A DNA stretch of 64,000 nucleotides from Thermogemmata fonticola. GTDB taxonomy: Bacteria > Planctomycetota > Planctomycetia > Gemmatales > Gemmataceae. Both the position numbers and the translations under genes were made by a program. Below, in pieces: positions 51,159 through 60,660 of this stretch (positions are counted from its first letter, which is position 1; every line of letters begins with the position of its first letter). The notes beneath the pieces were generated by a model. That model searched no databases, was not told the DNA's origin, and saw only the letters and a program-made list of their open reading frames with translations. The stretch spans positions 496,001 to 560,000 of the forward strand of contig NZ_JACEFB010000002.1 of the NCBI RefSeq assembly GCF_013694095.1, written 5' to 3'.

Positions 51159-51647
51159 TCAGTGGTCGGCCTTCTTCCGTTCTCCGCCCGGCGGATTGGC
51201 AGGGGTCAGGGTGCAGGGTTTGGCCATGATGGCAATGATGAGCGTCTCGCCGTTGCGGGTGCGGTAGGGAGTGACCACTGGAAAATACTTGTCACAGACA
51301 CAGGTGTAAGAGAGTTGTTCGACACCGGGAGCAGACACGGTGAGTCGAACCCGGCCCCGCGCGTCCGGCGAGGTGTCGATTCGTACCTGCGCCTGTTGTT
51401 TTTCCACCAGGGTGAACAAACCCTGTTGCCCGACGGGTATCGATTGGGCTTCGACGGCGGCCAAGCGAAAACTCCGCAACTTCGGTTCCCGCTTGCGGAC
51501 CTCGCGGGCCAACTCCTCCAGGGCCGGGTCTATGGGACCGGCGGCACTGCTGGCCAGGATCACCACCACCGTGACGCGAACAGGTCCGGCGGGACCCTCA
51601 CCAGCCCCGAGCAACGACCAACACAAGCAGTACGCCGGAACAAACAT
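51159..51647 (-). CDS. Small secreted-type protein of the ECF operon
   Basis: A 162-residue protein. The hydrophobic N-terminus (MFVPAYCLCWSLLGAGEG) may be a signal peptide. The body is strand-rich with VRVTVVVILASSAAGPIDPA, FTLVEKQQAQVRIDTSPD, QLSYTCVCDKYFPVVTPY and LIIAIMAKPCTLTP. It follows the anti-sigma gene by 15 bp, so it belongs to the sigma operon. No family is recognised. Confidence 0.6.
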   Translation of the reverse strand: MFVPAYCLCWSLLGAGEGPAGPVRVTVVVILASSAAGPIDPALEELAREVRKREPKLRSFRLAAVEAQSIPVGQQGLFTLVEKQQAQVRIDTSPDARGRVRLTVSAPGVEQLSYTCVCDKYFPVVTPYRTRNGETLIIAIMAKPCTLTPANPPGGERKKADH

Positions 51648-51662
51648 CGATCATGCACTCAT

Positions 51663-52388
51663 TCAACGCCCAGAAAGCCAGAGCACAGGCACGCTTCCTT
51701 CCGGATGGACCAGCGGAGGAACGCCAACCTGTCCGGCGGAATGGGTCACGAGGTCGATGACCTCGATGTCTTCCTGGCGGGCCAAGGTCATCGGTCCCTC
51801 CAGGGGCGGGCGGCCGATGGGCAGCCATCCTTCCCCCATGTTCGGGACGCGCTCCAGGAGGACCTCCGTTTCGCTGGCGAGCGGCAGGGGAGGAACCAGG
51901 GCCGTCTCCCGCGACGCGGAAGGTGGAGACGGCTCGGAAACCACCCCGTGGGACAGCAGTTCCTGTTTCTTCTCCGGCGGGGGATGACCGTCTGGGCCGC
52001 GCATCGGATTGGGGAACCCCCAAAGTCCAACGAGGAGTAGTCCCGCCGCCACAGTCCCGGCTCCTAGCGCAATGCCGGCGAATCGAAGCCGAAGGCGAGA
52101 ACGCCGCCGAGGCGGAAGGACACTTGGAACCGGGGCGCACGCCTGTAGAATCCGTTGGGCAGCAGCTTCCCATGCCGCGGGAGGCGGGTCTTCGGGGGCG
52201 GTGGCGGCCATCATCTCCCGAAGAGCATGGCCCAGGGCCTGCTGTTGCTGAACTTCCTCCCAAGCCTGCGGATGCTCTGCCAGCCAACGTTCCACCTGCT
52301 CGCGGGCGGCGCCTTCCAATTGACCCTCGGCGTAGGCTGCCAGGTAGGCGCGACGGCACGCGTCGCGGAAAGGGGAGTCCGGGTTCAT
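51663..52388 (-). CDS. Membrane-bound anti-sigma factor
   Basis: A 241-residue protein. The N-terminal helical domain (FRDACRRAYLAAYAEGQLEG, EQVERWLAEHPQAWEEVQQQ) is the anti-sigma/zinc-finger-like fold without the Cys ligands. A helix at about 105-127 (FAGIALGAGTVAAGLLLVGLWG) crosses the membrane. The outer part (about 110 residues) is Pro/Glu-rich. The start overlaps the sigma factor stop in ATGA, so the two are made together. It probably holds the ECF sigma factor at the membrane until a signal releases it. Confidence 0.78.
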   Translation of the reverse strand: MNPDSPFRDACRRAYLAAYAEGQLEGAAREQVERWLAEHPQAWEEVQQQQALGHALREMMAATAPEDPPPAAWEAAAQRILQACAPVPSVLPPRRRSRLRLRFAGIALGAGTVAAGLLLVGLWGFPNPMRGPDGHPPPEKKQELLSHGVVSEPSPPSASRETALVPPLPLASETEVLLERVPNMGEGWLPIGRPPLEGPMTLARQEDIEVIDLVTHSAGQVGVPPLVHPEGSVPVLWLSGR

Positions 52389-53023
52389 GGGTCGGGTACC
52401 TGTCGGGCGAGCAAGGCTCGGAGCTTCCGGCGGGCGTGGAACAGCCGGCTCATCACGGTTCCCAGGGAAACTCCCTGGACGTCGGCAATCTCCCGGTAGG
52501 TCAGGCCACCGTCCACGTAGAGGACGAGCGCCTGCCGCTGCAAGGCGGGGAGGGACGCCAGAGCCGTTTGGACCTGCTGTCTCAGTTCCTCGCCGTCGAG
52601 CCGCTCCTCACGGGGGGAGTGCATCGAGGACTGCAAGTCCGCCTGTCGGGACCAGGATTCGCAGCGGTTGTGCCGTTGCCGCTGCCGTCCGATGTCTAGG
52701 GCCACGCGGCTGACCACCCGCATCAGCCAGGTCTTGAACCGGCTTTGGCCGCGGAACTGATGCCATTGGGTCAGGACCTTGATGAACCCCTCCTGGACGG
52801 CATCCAGGGCATCGGCCTCGTTTCCGAGAAGCCGCCAGGCCACCCGGTACGCGGCGGTTCGGTGCCGCTCGAAGAGCAAGGCGAAAGCCAGCGGATCCCC
52901 GGATTGGCCCCAGCGCGCCAGGAGCAGCTCGTCGCTGGCCAGACGCAGCCCCTCCTCTCCGGCCTTGCCCACGGGGGACTGAGCGCCTCGCTCCGCTGGC
53001 AGACTTTCCTTCTCGCCGGACAT
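52385..53023 (-). CDS. ECF family RNA polymerase sigma factor
   Basis: 212 residues from ATG 53023, preceded by GGGGGAG; the frame is open for another 550 bases, but that part is the antisense of an acidic gene and is not coding. Sigma2 contains FALLFERHRTAAYRVAWRLL and GNEADALDAVQEGFIKVLTQ. Sigma4 contains ALASLPALQRQALVLYVDGG, then LTYREIADVQGVSLGTVMSR and LFHARRKLRALL. It overlaps the anti-sigma gene by four bases. It would direct transcription of a small regulon, probably including itself. Confidence 0.9.
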   Translation of the reverse strand: MSGEKESLPAERGAQSPVGKAGEEGLRLASDELLLARWGQSGDPLAFALLFERHRTAAYRVAWRLLGNEADALDAVQEGFIKVLTQWHQFRGQSRFKTWLMRVVSRVALDIGRQRQRHNRCESWSRQADLQSSMHSPREERLDGEELRQQVQTALASLPALQRQALVLYVDGGLTYREIADVQGVSLGTVMSRLFHARRKLRALLARQVPDP

Positions 53024-53237
53024 CGGCTCTCCCCCTGCTTTAGACGGAAAATCCCAGCTCATCCATGCAATTCCCTGCTGGAAAGTCCGTGCTCCTGGCC
53101 GTCGCGGCGGACTCCGGCGGCGGTCCCGGCTGAGCTTGTCTCTCCGGCTGCTTCCATATACTATATGGACGATCCGTGGCTTACAGTCACGGAGGCCGGT
53201 TTCAGCCCAGCGCTTTCCCCCAGCGGGAGTTGGAGTT

Positions 53238-53699
53238 ATGGCCAAGAAACGGCGCGGACCCTCACGCCTCGACCTACGACGGCAATACGAAGCCCTCGAA
53301 GCCAGCGGACAAGAGGACGACGACGAACTCGACGAAGAGGCCGACGAGGCCGAGGACCTCGACGAGGATATCGACGACCTGGACGACGAGGACCTCGAAG
53401 ACGAGGACCTCGAAGACGAGGAAGAGGCCGAAGAGGAAGAGTTCGAGGACGAGGACGAGGTCCCGAAGAAGAAAAAGAAGAAGAAGAAAGCCAAAGCGGC
53501 TCCCAAGCCGGCGGCGAAACGGCCAGCACGCGAAGAACGCCGACGAGCCGTTTGGGTCATCTTCGACAACACCAACAAACGGGTCGAAACTTTCCCCTTC
53601 CAGCAACGGGCCGCTGCGGAGGCCGCCCTCGCCCGTCGACTCGAAGAGAAAAAAGGCCACTACTACCTCAACCTCGTCAAGGACCCCATCGGGGAATAG
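53238..53699 (+). CDS. Small protein with long acidic and lysine tracts
   Basis: 153 residues from ATG 53238 with GGGAG eight bases upstream. A basic start (MAKKRRGPSRLDLRRQYEAL) is followed by about 50 residues that are nearly all Asp/Glu, in DLDDEDLEDEDLEDEE-type steps. An eight-Lys run and a Lys/Ala/Pro linker come next. A compact C-terminal domain contains RAVWVIFDNTNKRVETFPFQ and HYYLNLVKDPIGE. The layout (disordered polyampholyte plus folded end) recalls RNA- or DNA-associated proteins. No family is recognised. Codon repetition makes the acidic DNA nearly repetitive (GACGAGGACCTCGAAG). Confidence 0.75.
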   Translation: MAKKRRGPSRLDLRRQYEALEASGQEDDDELDEEADEAEDLDEDIDDLDDEDLEDEDLEDEEEAEEEEFEDEDEVPKKKKKKKKAKAAPKPAAKRPAREERRRAVWVIFDNTNKRVETFPFQQRAAAEAALARRLEEKKGHYYLNLVKDPIGE

Positions 53700-53857
53700 T
53701 TCTCCTGCCGCTCGGCTTCCCGCCGTCGGTGAGATTCCTCCCAGACTCCGCCCTTCGTCAGGTTACGCTATCGCCTCTGACTCCCCGGATGTGCTCCGGG
53801 GAGTGGGTTTCGCGCGGAGGAAAAAAGTTCTTCCCGTTCTCGATTTCCCCCTGTCTA

Positions 53858-54715
53858 TCAGGCGCTCGAAACTGTCGCTTTCTCGCGGAGCATATCCTGG
53901 ACTTCTTCCAGCCGCCAACTGATCCACAGAACATTGGGCAGCCGGATGGTTTCCCGTTCCGCTCCGGCCGTGCGCACGATCAAGTCTCCGGAGAAAAAGC
54001 CCAGAAGCCAGTGGCGGAACAGGTCATCCCGTTGCTTCTCGAAGGCAATTCCCATGGTGTCGAACGATCGGATGGAAGCGCCGATGTGCTCGCACACCCG
54101 GATTTGCCCTGGCGTGACGATCATGTAAGTGCGGCGGTCGAAGATGAAGACCGAAACCGCCCACATCAGGAAGACCGCGGTGGCGACGAATAGATACCCC
54201 GCCAAGTTGATGTATATGTGCAGGTGGAAGACCGCGCTGAGCACCGAGTCCCAACCGCCGGGGATCAGGGTGATGATCAAGGCGATCAGGGCCAGAGTCA
54301 GCAAGACCAGGAACGACCAGAGGCCGCGCATCGGTACATTCGTGATCAGAATGACCAACAGCAGGACCACGCAGAAGACCGGTCCCATCCAGGCCCGCTC
54401 GGAGACCCGCGGCTTGAAGGGCGGGTCTTCGCTGGGGTTTTCCGTCGCCAAGCGAGCCTGCTCCAGCGATTTCGTGGGGCGGGAAACCGCCAGGCGGTAC
54501 ACGATCGTTTTCTCGTCGGACAGTTCCGCCAACAAAGTCAGCTTGGAGCCGTCGGGCACGATGGCCAACCGCGTGTTGTCGAAGTAGGTGATCGCGGCCA
54601 GAATGTAGCCCAAAACCCAGATCGGCCACCAGTAGAACAGCATCGAGTGGCTGATCAGCTTGATCTCCCGCTTGGCGGCTGGAGCCGAACTGCCGCTGGT
54701 CGTAGGCGTACTCAT
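53858..54715 (-). CDS. Conserved membrane protein of unknown function
   Basis: A 285-residue protein. It has a helix near residue 26-45 (MLFYWWPIWVLGYILAAITY) and a soluble loop with KTIVYRLAVSRP. Three further helices follow (VFCVVLLLVILITNVPMRG, FLVLLTLALIALIITLIPGG, LAGYLFVATAVFLMWAVSVF). The C-terminal cytoplasmic domain has RTYMIVTPGQIRVCEHIGAS and DDLFRHWLLGFFSGDLIVRT, like a PH domain (bPH/DUF304 type). The role is unknown; membrane surface organisation is possible. Confidence 0.7.
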   Translation of the reverse strand: MSTPTTSGSSAPAAKREIKLISHSMLFYWWPIWVLGYILAAITYFDNTRLAIVPDGSKLTLLAELSDEKTIVYRLAVSRPTKSLEQARLATENPSEDPPFKPRVSERAWMGPVFCVVLLLVILITNVPMRGLWSFLVLLTLALIALIITLIPGGWDSVLSAVFHLHIYINLAGYLFVATAVFLMWAVSVFIFDRRTYMIVTPGQIRVCEHIGASIRSFDTMGIAFEKQRDDLFRHWLLGFFSGDLIVRTAGAERETIRLPNVLWISWRLEEVQDMLREKATVSSA

Positions 54716-55503
54716 GGTTCGCGTCCTTTAGGTCTGGAGGAAACACCTTCCACCGGAACACTCTGACTACAGGATTCGCTCCTGGGAGGATTTTCTTTGG
54801 CGGCGGGTGCCGCGGCTTCCCCAATTTCACCACCGTCCGACTTGGGGTGTGCATCAGGCTAAAGGAGTATTCCGGCCCTGTCAAGCGTGAGACTGCCAGA
54901 ATTGCCGCAGGCGGCTTTGACGCACCTCGCTACATTCGTCCAGCCCTGGTGCCGAAACCGCGCCCCTCGGATGGAGCGAAAGAGCACGCTTCCCAGACAC
55001 CGGGGATGCATGCCGGACGGGTCGGGACAACTCCTCCCAAAACTGCCTGGATGGCTTCCCCCTCCTTGGCGGGTCTGGGCAAAGACTCCTCAACCGCAAG
55101 ACGCGGAAAGGCAGGCTGACCATTCCCTGGCGGCGGACCTCCCATGGTGCGGGCGTTTCCAGGCCGAACACCCAGCGGTTCGAGTCCGGACCGTCGATTC
55201 CCTCCTCGGATTGGCTGCGGTGTGCCAGGCGATAGTGGGAGTGATTCCCAGCGCTTGGCGAACCGTGTTCGGGACTGTTGGGTCGCTGTAGAGCCGCGAC
55301 ATCTGTTCGCTGTGGCATGATGATGCCCTGGGTCGGAGAAAGAGTTTGTCTAGGCACTGTAAATATGTACCAAAAAATGCCTGAAGTCAATAGGAAGTGA
55401 ACATTTTTTCCAAAAATTTTTCTAAGTTGCTGGAAAACAGAATGTTATGGAAGGAAAAATTTTTTCCGACAGAGTTTGGCTACCTCGGAGAGAGCAGGGG
55501 AGT
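54716..55503. other. Region without recognisable gene
   Basis: ORFs exist on both strands (for example 54881-55390 minus), but their translations are Arg/Pro/Ser-rich without family features. An AT-rich patch at 55365-55480 (runs of A and T around 55404-55470) may be a promoter region or a boundary. Confidence 0.35.
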
Positions 55504-55645
55504 GGTGGTGCCCTCATCCCCCGGCCCCTTCTCCCGCCGCTGCGGTGGTGCCCTCATCCCCCGGCCCCTTCTCCCGCCGCTGCGGTGGTGCCCTCATCCC
55601 CCGGCCCCTTCTCCCGCCGCTGCGGGAGAAGGGGAGATGAAGAGG
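55504..55645. repeat. 40-bp tandem palindromic repeat, cluster 1 (three units)
   Basis: The unit begins GGTGGTGCCCTCATCCCCCG and contains CCCCTTCTCCCGCCGCTGC. Exact copies start at 55504, 55544 and 55584. The end of the third, CTTCTCCCGC..., pairs with GCGGGAGAAG at 55622-55632, forming a hairpin. GAGATGAAGAGG follows, as in the other clusters. Confidence 0.92.
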
Positions 55646-55776
55646 TGTGCGGCGGCGGGGGGGTTGCGGGGTCTGGTTTCCGATGGTACGCTGAAGCAGG
55701 TGGTTGCTAGGGGTGTCCCTAGCCGGCCCGGTGAGTGAGGCCGTTCGAGTGGCCGTGCGAGAGTGGAGGGTGAGGT

Positions 55777-56280
55777 ATGCGCCGGCTGATGATCGCCGTT
55801 TTGGTCGCTGGTGGTTTGGCCGCTTCGTGGACAACTTGGGCGAATCCTCCTACGGAGGAGGCGAAGTCCCCCCACACCTTGGACAAACGTGTCGCCGCGC
55901 TGGAGAAGCGAGTGACCGAGCTGGAGCAACGAGTAGCCGAGCTGGAGGTCCAGTCCAAGGTCTCGTCGTCCTCGGCCATCGCTGTCAAATTGATTGGGAA
56001 TTGGGCTGCGCGTGATGACAAACTTGGGGTGGTCGGGCTGCGGTTTATGGACGACGGGATGTGCCGCGTGGCCACCGTTGATCGTGAGAATCGGGTCGAT
56101 TTCGCCTGGGGAACCTATGAGGTCGTGGGTAAGGCCGTGATGCTCATCCTTAAAGACGATTACGACCCGAAGGGCAAAGGCCCTTACCGCACCAGCTTTC
56201 TCATTGAGTCGATTGACGACAAGAACTTGACAATCCTAGGTCAGTTGCCGAACAAGGGGATCACGTTCGAGAGGCAGTAA
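55777..56280 (+). CDS. Secreted coiled-coil protein of unknown function
   Basis: A 167-residue protein with a signal peptide (MIAVLVAGGLAASWTTWA). A heptad coiled coil follows (DKRVAALEKRVTELEQRVAE, three steps). The C-terminal domain is strand-rich: IAVKLIGNWAARDDKLGVV, MCRVATVDRENRVDFAWGTY, AVMLILKDDYDPKGKGPYR and LTILGQLPNKGITFERQ. It may trimerise through the coil and act in the periplasm. It sits between repeat clusters 1 and 2. Confidence 0.7.
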   Translation: MRRLMIAVLVAGGLAASWTTWANPPTEEAKSPHTLDKRVAALEKRVTELEQRVAELEVQSKVSSSSAIAVKLIGNWAARDDKLGVVGLRFMDDGMCRVATVDRENRVDFAWGTYEVVGKAVMLILKDDYDPKGKGPYRTSFLIESIDDKNLTILGQLPNKGITFERQ

Positions 56281-56389
56281 GGGGCGTTCAATCTAACTCG
56301 GTAGGGGGCGGATGGCTGGGGACAAGTTTTTTCCCCGCTGCATTGCTCCAGCTTTTCCCGTAGGGCGAGGTGAGTTGTTCCAGCGCTGG

Positions 56390-56451
56390 GGTGGTGCCCT
56401 CATCCCCCGGCCCCTTCTCCCACTGCTGCGGGAGAAGGGGAGATGAAGAGG
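56390..56451. repeat. 40-bp palindromic repeat, cluster 2 (one unit)
   Basis: A single unit with hairpin arms CCCCTTCTCCC and GGGAGAAGGGG around ACTGCTGC, and the same GAGATGAAGAGG end. Confidence 0.9.
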
Positions 56452-56636
56452 CGGGTAGGGGCAGGGCTGCGGGGATCGGACTGAGTGACATCAAAGTATC
56501 AGCGATGACACTGCGATTGGCGGCGGACGGAGTCCATCCTCCAGGGTGATGTCAGGTTTATGTCACCTTTCCTTTCCATCTTCAGGTCCCGATTATCGAA
56601 CGGTCCCATGTCCTGGGGTGCGGTTTCCCAGCGCTA

Positions 56637-56819
56637 GGTGGTGCCCTCATCCCCCGGCCCCATCTCCCGCCGCTGCGGTGGTGCCCTCATCCCCCGGCCC
56701 CTTCTCCCGCCGCTGCGGTGGTGCCCTCATCCCCCGGCCCCTTCTCCCGCCGCTGGGGTGGTGCCCTCATCCCCCGGCCCCTTCTCCCGCAGCGGCGGGA
56801 GAAGGGGAGATGAAGAGGT
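56637..56819. repeat. 40-bp tandem palindromic repeat, cluster 3 (four units)
   Basis: Copies start at 56637, 56677, 56717 and 56757, with one to two changes per copy. The final unit closes the hairpin through CCTTCTCCCGC/GCGGGAGAAGG and ends in the shared GAGATGAAGAGG. Confidence 0.92.
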
Positions 56820-57259
56820 GTGCGGCGGCGGGTTGCAGCAACGGCGAGAAAAGGTGATAATATCTTCATAGACAAGGCTTTCTTCCTGATGGGACGCGCG
56901 GCAACGTGCCGGCTTGCGGGGAACTGCGGGCCGGGCGCGAGCCATTGGGGGGAAAGTGAGCCGATCTGCGTGGGATCGGCCGTCCGCGTTGTGCGTGGAC
57001 GAGTAGCCATGGTAGGAAGTTTATATTTGCGGAGCGAGCGGTTCAGGGCAGTGGTCCGTGGTCTGCGAGCTTTACTCGCGGGCCTGCTGGGGTGTTTATG
57101 CTATCTGGCCGGCGGGATGGTATGTGCGGTGTGGATGGGGGACGGCCGTGCGCCGGGCTGGCGTCGCCGTTTCCGCAGCCGGGATGGCCACGACCTGCCG
57201 CCGCCGAGGTCTAAGCCGAGGACCCTCAGGAACCGTTCGCTTCCTGGAGTATACGTCCT
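56820..57259. other. Intergenic region upstream of rny
   Basis: A plus-strand frame through here continues out of frame into rny and is not supported as a gene. No clear promoter boxes or RNA structures were seen. Confidence 0.35.
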
Positions 57260-58999
57260 ATGGAGCCGCTCCATGCCCTGCTCGCCGGTGCGGCAGCGCT
57301 TGTGGCAGCGGGCGGAGGCGGATATTGGTGGTGGCGGCGGCGACAGGCGCCCGGCCCCGCCGATTCGGCTTCCCCTGCTCCTTCCCCACCGGCGGATCAT
57401 GTTGCTAGACCTGCCTTTACTCCTTCTCCCGCGGTTAGCAGTGCGAGCCTTGCCGCTGTTTCCTCCGCCCCGCCTGCCGCAGTTCCCGCTTCCACGGACG
57501 GCATGGCGGCGGAAAAGTCTTCGCAGGTCCTGCTGGAATCGCAGCGGGAAGCCCGTGTGCTGGTGGAACAGGCGCGGGTGCAAGCCCAGCAGTTGCTCCG
57601 TGATGCCGAGCTGCAAGCGCGCGATTTGGCCATGCGGCGCCGGGAGGAACTCAATCGGGAACTGGAAGCCGCTCGTGCGGAGCTGCGCGAACAGGAACGG
57701 CGGTTAGAGAAGCGCGAAGCCGCCCTGGAGCAGAAGCTGCGCGAACTCCAGCGAAAGGAAAAACACCTCGAACAGACCCGCGAAAAACTCGCCGAACGGC
57801 GGGAGCAGTGGGAAAAAAAGCACCACCAGCTTGACGAGCTGCTCGCCCAGCAGATGCAGCAGTTGCAGCAGATCAGCGGTCTGAGCCGGGAAGGGGCGGA
57901 AAAACTTCTGCTGGAACGGCTGGAAAAGGAGCTAGCGGCGGAGCTGGCCGAGCGCATTCGCCGCCATGAGGAACGCGTTCGGGAAATTGCGGAGCAAAAA
58001 GCGCGGGAAATCCTGGCGACGGCCATCCAGCGCTGGTCCGCCCAGTACACTTCCACGCTGACCGTCAGCACCGTCGATATTCCCTCGGACGACATCAAGG
58101 GTCGCATCATCGGCCGGGAAGGGCGCAATATCCGCACCTTCGAGAAGATCACCGGCGTGGATGTCATCGTGGACGATACCCCCGGCGTGGTCGTGGTGTC
58201 GGCCTTCGACAACGTGCGGCGGGAGACGGCCCGGCGTGCTCTGGTCCGGCTCATCGAAGATGGACGCATCCACCCCAGCCGCATCGAAGAGGTGGTCAGC
58301 GAAACCCAGGCGGAGATGGAAAAATACCTCATGGAGTTGGGGCGTCAGGCCGCCCGCGATGCCGACGTGCAGTTGCTGCACGACAAGCTGATCCACCTGC
58401 TCGGCCGCTTGCATTTCCGCACCTCCTACAGCCAAAATGTCCTGGCGCATTCGGTGGAAGTGGCCCATCTCTGCGGGCTGATGGCCGGGGAGCTGGGCTT
58501 GAACCCCGCCCTGGCCCGGCGCTGCGGCTTGCTCCACGACATCGGCAAAGCCGCAGACCATGAGATGGAAGGCGGCCATCCCAAGGTGGGGGCGGAACTG
58601 GCCCGCCGCTATGGCGAGAACAACCCGGATGTGCTCCACGCCATCCAGTGCCATCACGATGACATCACCAGCGACCACATCTACACCGTGCTGGTCGCCG
58701 CCGCCGACGCCATCAGTGCCAGCCGTCCCGGTGCACGCCGCGAAACCCTGGAAAAATACATCCGCTGGATGGAAGAACTGGAAGCGGTCGCCTGTAGCTT
58801 CCCCGAAGTGGAACAGGCCTTTGCCATCCAGGCGGGACGCGAGTTGCGGGTCATCGCCAACGCCCACAAGACCACGGACGCCGACGCCGCCCGGCTCTGC
58901 CGTGAAATCGCCCGTGCCATCGAGCAGCAACTGGACTACCCCGGCGAGATCAAAGTCACCGTCATCCGCGAGACGCGCTTTGTGGACACGGCCCGCTGA
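57260..58999 (+). CDS. rny: Ribonuclease Y
   Basis: A 579-residue protein. The N-terminal helix ([19 protein letters not shown]) is followed by a Pro/Ala/Ser-rich linker and a long charged coiled coil (residues about 85-235). A KH domain contains [20 protein letters not shown], and an HD domain contains [37 protein letters not shown] and IQCHHDD. It ends in [15 protein letters not shown]. RNase Y is a membrane-anchored endonuclease that starts mRNA decay. The length is slightly above the usual 520 because of the linker. GGAG lies upstream of ATG 57260. Confidence 0.95.
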   Translation: MEPLHALLAGAAALVAAGGGGYWWWRRRQAPGPADSASPAPSPPADHVARPAFTPSPAVSSASLAAVSSAPPAAVPASTDGMAAEKSSQVLLESQREARVLVEQARVQAQQLLRDAELQARDLAMRRREELNRELEAARAELREQERRLEKREAALEQKLRELQRKEKHLEQTREKLAERREQWEKKHHQLDELLAQQMQQLQQISGLSREGAEKLLLERLEKELAAELAERIRRHEERVREIAEQKAREILATAIQRWSAQYTSTLTVSTVDIPSDDIKGRIIGREGRNIRTFEKITGVDVIVDDTPGVVVVSAFDNVRRETARRALVRLIEDGRIHPSRIEEVVSETQAEMEKYLMELGRQAARDADVQLLHDKLIHLLGRLHFRTSYSQNVLAHSVEVAHLCGLMAGELGLNPALARRCGLLHDIGKAADHEMEGGHPKVGAELARRYGENNPDVLHAIQCHHDDITSDHIYTVLVAAADAISASRPGARRETLEKYIRWMEELEAVACSFPEVEQAFAIQAGRELRVIANAHKTTDADAARLCREIARAIEQQLDYPGEIKVTVIRETRFVDTAR

Positions 59000-59026
59000 G
59001 CGCCGCGGTCGGGAAGCGAACCGGAG

Positions 59027-59079
59027 GCGGGGTCGGCTTCCCTAGCGGGGTCGGCATTCCTAGCGGGGTCGATTTCCCC
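59027..59079. repeat. 18-bp tandem repeat after rny
   Basis: GCGGGGTCGGCTTCCCTA (59027), GCGGGGTCGGCATTCCTA (59045) and GCGGGGTCGATTTCCCC (59063) lie head to tail. Confidence 0.8.
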
Positions 59080-59308
59080 GGATTCCTTGGATATGCCGCC
59101 GATGCCGCCAGCAAGGAGGACGCCGACCGTAACGATGGCAGCGGGTCCAGAAAGGCCGGTCGTAGGGATCGGTCCCTGGGCGAAAGCCTCCGCGGCGGAA
59201 GCAATTTCCTGGCAAACGGCCGGCGGCGGGGGTACGTTGAGAGAAAGAGGAGGCGTGGTGCCGGCGGGGGCAGGTCCAGGCGGCAGCGGACGAAGGAGGC
59301 GCAAAGCC

Positions 59309-60613
59309 ATGTGTCCAGCGAAGTCTTGGGTGCGCGGGGCCAGTGCGCTGTGCGGTTTGGTGTGGATCGGAGCGCTGACCGTCTGGGGTCAACCTCCGCG
59401 GCCACCGGCGCCGGCGGACCCCCTCGCCCGACGGCAGGTCGCGGACCAGAAGGCCCAGGCAATGGTCCAGGAAGCGATCACTCTGGCCCAGCGCTATGCC
59501 CGGACCAACCCGGCCAAAGCCGTGCAGGTCCTCCGTAGCGCCCTGGCGGACATCGAAACCTCCGCGGCGATCAGCCCCACCATGCGGCAGCAGTTGAGCG
59601 GGCAGTTGCAGGCGGCCATCGCCCAGGTCCAGGGTCGGCCCGTGCCGCCTCCGCCCGCCGAACCCGGACGCCCCAGCCCGCAGGACCTCCAGAAAAGCCG
59701 ACAGCAAGCCTACGAACGCTACCTCGCTGAAGTCCGCGACGTGCAGGAGGCCATTCAGCGGATCGCCCAGTTGCAAGAGCGCGGCCAGCTCGAAGCCGCT
59801 CAAAAACAGATCGACGAACTCGCCCGGCGCTACCCGGACAACCCCGCCGTCCTTCTCCTTCAGGACAAGGAGCGCTTTGCCCAGGGGGTGCGGGACGCCC
59901 AGACCTTCGCCCGCCTCCAGGCGGACCGCCTCGCCGCCCTCCAGCGGGACATCCTCCGCTCCACCCTTCCGCCCCTGCGCGATGTCGAGTTCCCCCCGGA
60001 TTGGAAGCAAAAGACCGAGCGCCGCCTCCAGACCGTCCGCCTCACCGAGCGGGAAAAGAAGATCATCGACGCCCTCGACAAGCCCACCAGTGTGAACTGG
60101 CAGAACGTCATGCTCGAAGAGGTGCTCCAGGAACTGTCCAATCAGCTTGGCGAAAACATCCTCATCGACAAGCGCTCGCTGGCGGACCTGGGCATCGACT
60201 TGCAGCGCCCCGTCACCCTCCGGGCCAACAACCTGTCCCTGCGGACCGTCCTCCGCCAGGTCCTGGCGACCTACGGCCTGACCTACATCGTCAAGGACGA
60301 AGCCATCCAGGTGATGACCGTGGAGAAGGCCCGCGGCTTACTCGTCACCCGCGTCTATTACCTCGGCGACCTGGTCCAGGGGATCGGACCCTTCGGCGGC
60401 GCCCCGCAATGGGGGACCTTCCTCGATCTGCAACAGACCCTCCAGAATGTTGAGCTGCTCATGCGCACGATTCAGACGTCGATCGATCCGCTCTTTTGGC
60501 GGGAGAATGGCGGGCCGGGGAGCATCATTTTCCATTATCCGAGCATGTCGCTCATTGTGCGGGCGTCGGCGGAGGTGCACGCCCTCTTCGGCTCCCGCCT
60601 CGCCGGCCGCTGA
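59309..60613 (+). CDS. Secreted protein with secretin/TonB N-terminal-like (STN) domain
   Basis: 434 residues from ATG 59309, which has GGAGG nine bases upstream; the longer frame from 59087 adds low-complexity sequence. The signal peptide contains GASALCGLVWIGALTVWGQ. A helical region follows with tetratricopeptide-like features (QAMVQEAITLAQRYARTNPA, AQLQERGQLEAAQKQIDELA, RRYPDNPAVLLLQDKE). The C-terminal part has a secretin-type N domain: NVMLEEVLQELSNQLGENIL, then VTLRANNLSLRTVLRQVLA and TYGLTYIVKDEAIQVMTVEK. No secretin pore domain follows, so it may assist an outer-membrane complex or act as a separate scaffold. Confidence 0.78.
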   Translation: MCPAKSWVRGASALCGLVWIGALTVWGQPPRPPAPADPLARRQVADQKAQAMVQEAITLAQRYARTNPAKAVQVLRSALADIETSAAISPTMRQQLSGQLQAAIAQVQGRPVPPPPAEPGRPSPQDLQKSRQQAYERYLAEVRDVQEAIQRIAQLQERGQLEAAQKQIDELARRYPDNPAVLLLQDKERFAQGVRDAQTFARLQADRLAALQRDILRSTLPPLRDVEFPPDWKQKTERRLQTVRLTEREKKIIDALDKPTSVNWQNVMLEEVLQELSNQLGENILIDKRSLADLGIDLQRPVTLRANNLSLRTVLRQVLATYGLTYIVKDEAIQVMTVEKARGLLVTRVYYLGDLVQGIGPFGGAPQWGTFLDLQQTLQNVELLMRTIQTSIDPLFWRENGGPGSIIFHYPSMSLIVRASAEVHALFGSRLAGR

Positions 60614-60660
60614 CCATCCCTCTTCTATCCTCTGCCGCACTTAGGTGCCGCAATGGTGGG

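Noticed and set aside
53024-53578. Ser/Arg-rich N-terminal extension of the ECF sigma factor
   Set aside because: It is the antisense of the acidic-tract gene plus promoter DNA; the sigma factor starts at ATG 53023 with a good ribosome site.
54881-55390. 169-residue minus-strand ORF
   Set aside because: No ribosome site, Arg/Pro/Ser-rich translation and no recognisable family.
55504-56819. CRISPR array
   Set aside because: The 40-bp units are directly adjacent with no spacers and end in a hairpin.
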